Position numbers and translations under genes: made by a program
Source of the DNA: an uncultured Roseburia sp.
Lineage (GTDB): Bacteria > Bacillota > Clostridia > Lachnospirales > Lachnospiraceae
Length of the DNA stretch: 7,645 nucleotides
Assembly (NCBI GenBank): GCA_945928585.1
Contig: CAMENQ010000105.1
Coordinates: forward strand, 1 to 7,645
Reading direction: 5' to 3'
Shown: in pieces, positions 6,936-7,645 of the stretch
How positions within the stretch are numbered: position 1 is the stretch's first letter
Layout: each line of letters starts with the position of its first letter
Notes under the pieces: model-generated
Told to the model about the DNA's origin: nothing
Database searches by the model: none
The model's input: the letters and a program-made list of their open reading frames with translations, nothing else

Positions 6936-7391
6936 TCAAAATATTCCGCCTCCATATGTTGCCTTAGGAAAAATTTGAAGCATATCCTCCCACTGAACGA
7001 GAAACAAATCTGCTATAGGATACATTAACCTGCCCGTAAGTGACGGTTCATCCACTCTTGCAAATGATTCAATATAGATTATCTTCTTTTTCCTAAGCTT
7101 ACACCAGACACACAAAGGATATGTCATTAAAGCTCCGGTAGATATAATGCAATCCGGCTTTTCTTTTTTTATAATTTTTCCTGCCTTGAAAAATAAAGCT
7201 ATAAAATGAAAAATAAACCACTTCTCTTTTCTGTTAATCTGACGAAGGTAATATGTATTCTCTCCCCAGGCAGTTTGTCCCTGTGTAGTTTTCTCAGTCA
7301 CAAGAAAAGAATCATGTTCCTCTGCAATTGGTCTAAGGCAGCTTATTTCTTCCAGATGCCCTCCTGAAGATGCCGCAAAACATATTTTCAT
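6936..7391 (-). CDS. pssD: PssD/Cps14F-like (Alg14-type) glycosyltransferase membrane subunit
   Basis: A 151-residue protein of normal family length. It matches the Alg14-like subunit that anchors and activates a separate Alg13-like catalytic subunit (PssE/Cps14G) at the membrane. Visible motifs are AASSGGHLEE (6-15), FLVTEK (29-34), IISTGA (82-87), YIESFARV (106-113), PSLTGRLMY (116-124), ADLFLVQWE (127-135) and a terminal YGGGIF. A hydrophobic stretch near 57-70 fits membrane association. In pneumococcal type 14 the homologous pair adds beta-1,4-galactose to lipid-linked glucose; the sugar here is not known. The catalytic partner is the N-terminal domain of the next gene, 37 bases downstream. 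ATG 7391 is preceded by AGAAAGGA at suitable spacing. This is the first complete gene of the operon and follows two candidate promoters. Confidence 0.92.
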   Translation of the reverse strand: MKICFAASSGGHLEEISCLRPIAEEHDSFLVTEKTTQGQTAWGENTYYLRQINRKEKWFIFHFIALFFKAGKIIKKEKPDCIISTGALMTYPLCVWCKLRKKKIIYIESFARVDEPSLTGRLMYPIADLFLVQWEDMLQIFPKATYGGGIF

Positions 7392-7431
7392 ATATTTTTC
7401 CTTTCTAAAAAATCTCTACATATCTTACTAC

Positions 7432-7460
7432 ATTTTACTTCATTTACCATAAATTATCAA
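7432..7460 (-). promoter_or_regulatory. Candidate sigma-A promoter, proximal
   Basis: TTGATA (7460-7455), a 17-base spacer and TAAAAT (7437-7432) each match the consensus at five of six positions with ideal spacing. Transcription would start near 7425, giving a leader of about 35 bases before ATG 7391. Predicted from sequence only; AT-rich DNA raises the chance of false hits. Confidence 0.5.
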
Positions 7461-7477
7461 GATAAATATACTCTTGA
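7457..7477. promoter_or_regulatory. Dyad overlapping the proximal -35 box
   Basis: TCAAGA (7457-7462) and TCTTGA (7472-7477) form a 6-base inverted repeat with a 9-base AT-rich spacer. One arm overlaps the -35 element of the proximal promoter, a position suited to a repressor operator; it could also fold as a small hairpin in transcripts from the distal promoter. There is no U-run after it, so it is not a terminator. Confidence 0.3.
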
Positions 7478-7519
7478 GTTTCCGCAATTTTATCCACAAC
7501 CCCTGTTTTTACGGATATA

Positions 7520-7547
7520 ATAATACACAACTTTCAAAAAATGTCAA
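7520..7547 (-). promoter_or_regulatory. Candidate sigma-A promoter, distal
   Basis: A perfect TTGACA (7547-7542) is followed after 16 bases by TATTAT (7525-7520), five of six to consensus. Transcription would begin near 7513, leaving a leader of about 120 bases before the pssD-like gene. With the proximal candidate it would form a tandem pair driving the operon. Confidence 0.5.
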
Positions 7548-7594
7548 AAATACATTGGCATTTTTAAAAACACGCATGTATCCTGTTTTGTATT

Positions 7595-7609
7595 CTGTAT
7601 TTAATACAG
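7595..7609. repeat. Perfect 15-base palindrome at the upstream gene's stop codon
   Basis: CTGTATT and AATACAG flank a single central base. The palindrome spans the TAA at 7603-7601. With a one-base centre it cannot form a good RNA hairpin and no U-run follows, so a protein-binding site is more likely than a terminator. Significance is uncertain in AT-rich DNA. Confidence 0.3.
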
Positions 7610-7645
7610 TTTCTTCAAAACGTCAATAACATTTTTATATCCAAG
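7601..7645 (-). CDS. 3' end of an upstream gene, cut by the window edge
   Basis: Reading from the window edge, one frame gives LGYKNVIDVLKKLY followed by TAA at 7603-7601. It has a plausible amphipathic C-terminal composition and lies on the same strand as the cluster. The other frames stop early or look less protein-like. Fourteen residues do not identify a family. No convincing terminator follows it, so read-through into the operon is possible. Confidence 0.5.
   Translation of the reverse strand, partial: LGYKNVIDVLKKLY

Larger units (their letters stand above)
7392..7600 (-). other. Non-coding leader/promoter region of the operon
   Basis: About 210 bases between the upstream stop and the pssD-like start. 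It holds the two promoter candidates, the dyad over the proximal -35 box and the ribosome-binding site of the first gene. AAAACA (7587-7582 on the minus strand) and TGTTTT further on form a weak 6-base stem before a short T-run, too poor to call a terminator. No riboswitch class or RNA gene was recognised. Confidence 0.5.

Noticed and set aside
7388..7450. 20-codon leader frame ending in an ATGA overlap with the pssD-like start
   Set aside because: The overlap is attractive, but no Shine-Dalgarno site precedes its ATG at 7450, and transcripts from the proximal promoter would start downstream of that ATG.
7561..7600. Possible terminator after the upstream gene
   Set aside because: Only a 6-base A/T-rich stem with an 11-base loop and a short T-run; too weak to support a terminator.
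7601..7645. TTGACG near the window edge as another -35 box
   Set aside because: At 17-base spacing the -10 position reads TAAATA, matching only three of six consensus bases, and it lies within the upstream coding end.
1..7645. CRISPR arrays, tRNA/rRNA genes, insertion sequences, attachment sites
   Set aside because: No spaced direct repeats, no cloverleaf or rRNA-like stretches, no transposase and no flanking inverted repeats were seen; nearly all bases are coding.

Overview
The window is a single block of genes, all on the minus strand, from an AT-rich Gram-positive-type genome. Each gene has a strong purine-rich Shine-Dalgarno site and there is almost no space between genes. Gene content and style (CpsC-like Wzz, CpsD-like kinase, PssD/PssE pair, VanZ, no outer-membrane export gene) fit a Clostridia/Lachnospiraceae-like gut bacterium. 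This placement is an inference from content; no marker gene is present. The locus is part of a capsular or exopolysaccharide cluster of the Wzx/Wzy type.

Layout in transcription order (right to left): the last 14 codons of an unidentified upstream gene (7601-7645); a ~210-base spacer with two candidate sigma-A promoters and two dyads; a PssD/Alg14-like glycosyltransferase subunit (6936-7391); a fusion of the partner PssE/Alg13-like catalytic subunit to a CpsD-type BY-kinase domain (5591-6898); a secreted, single-pass membrane protein with two Ig/CARDB-like domains (4666-5598); a Wzz/CapA-type chain-length protein (3934-4662); an EpsJ-like family 2 glycosyltransferase (2912-3904); a VanZ-family membrane protein (2307-2912); a WbbL-like family 2 glycosyltransferase (1431-2303); a Wzy-like polymerase (58-1425); and the first 12 codons of another gene (1-38). 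Gaps are 37, -8, 3, 29, -1, 3, 5 and 19 bases, so one transcript with translational coupling is very likely.

Working model: PssD anchors the PssE domain at the membrane to add a sugar to a lipid-linked intermediate. The two family 2 transferases extend the repeat unit, and Wzy polymerises it outside the membrane. Wzz and the kinase-like domain set chain length. The priming transferase, flippase and tyrosine phosphatase are not in the window.

The most unusual object is the PssE-BY-kinase fusion. Its nucleotide-binding domain keeps Walker A', Walker B and a C-terminal tyrosine cluster but lacks the Walker A lysine, and a well-formed internal ribosome-binding site sits at the domain junction. 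Together with the CARDB-like membrane protein placed between kinase and Wzz, this suggests a non-standard version of the CpsC/CpsD control module in which the regulator is tied to a glycosyltransferase.
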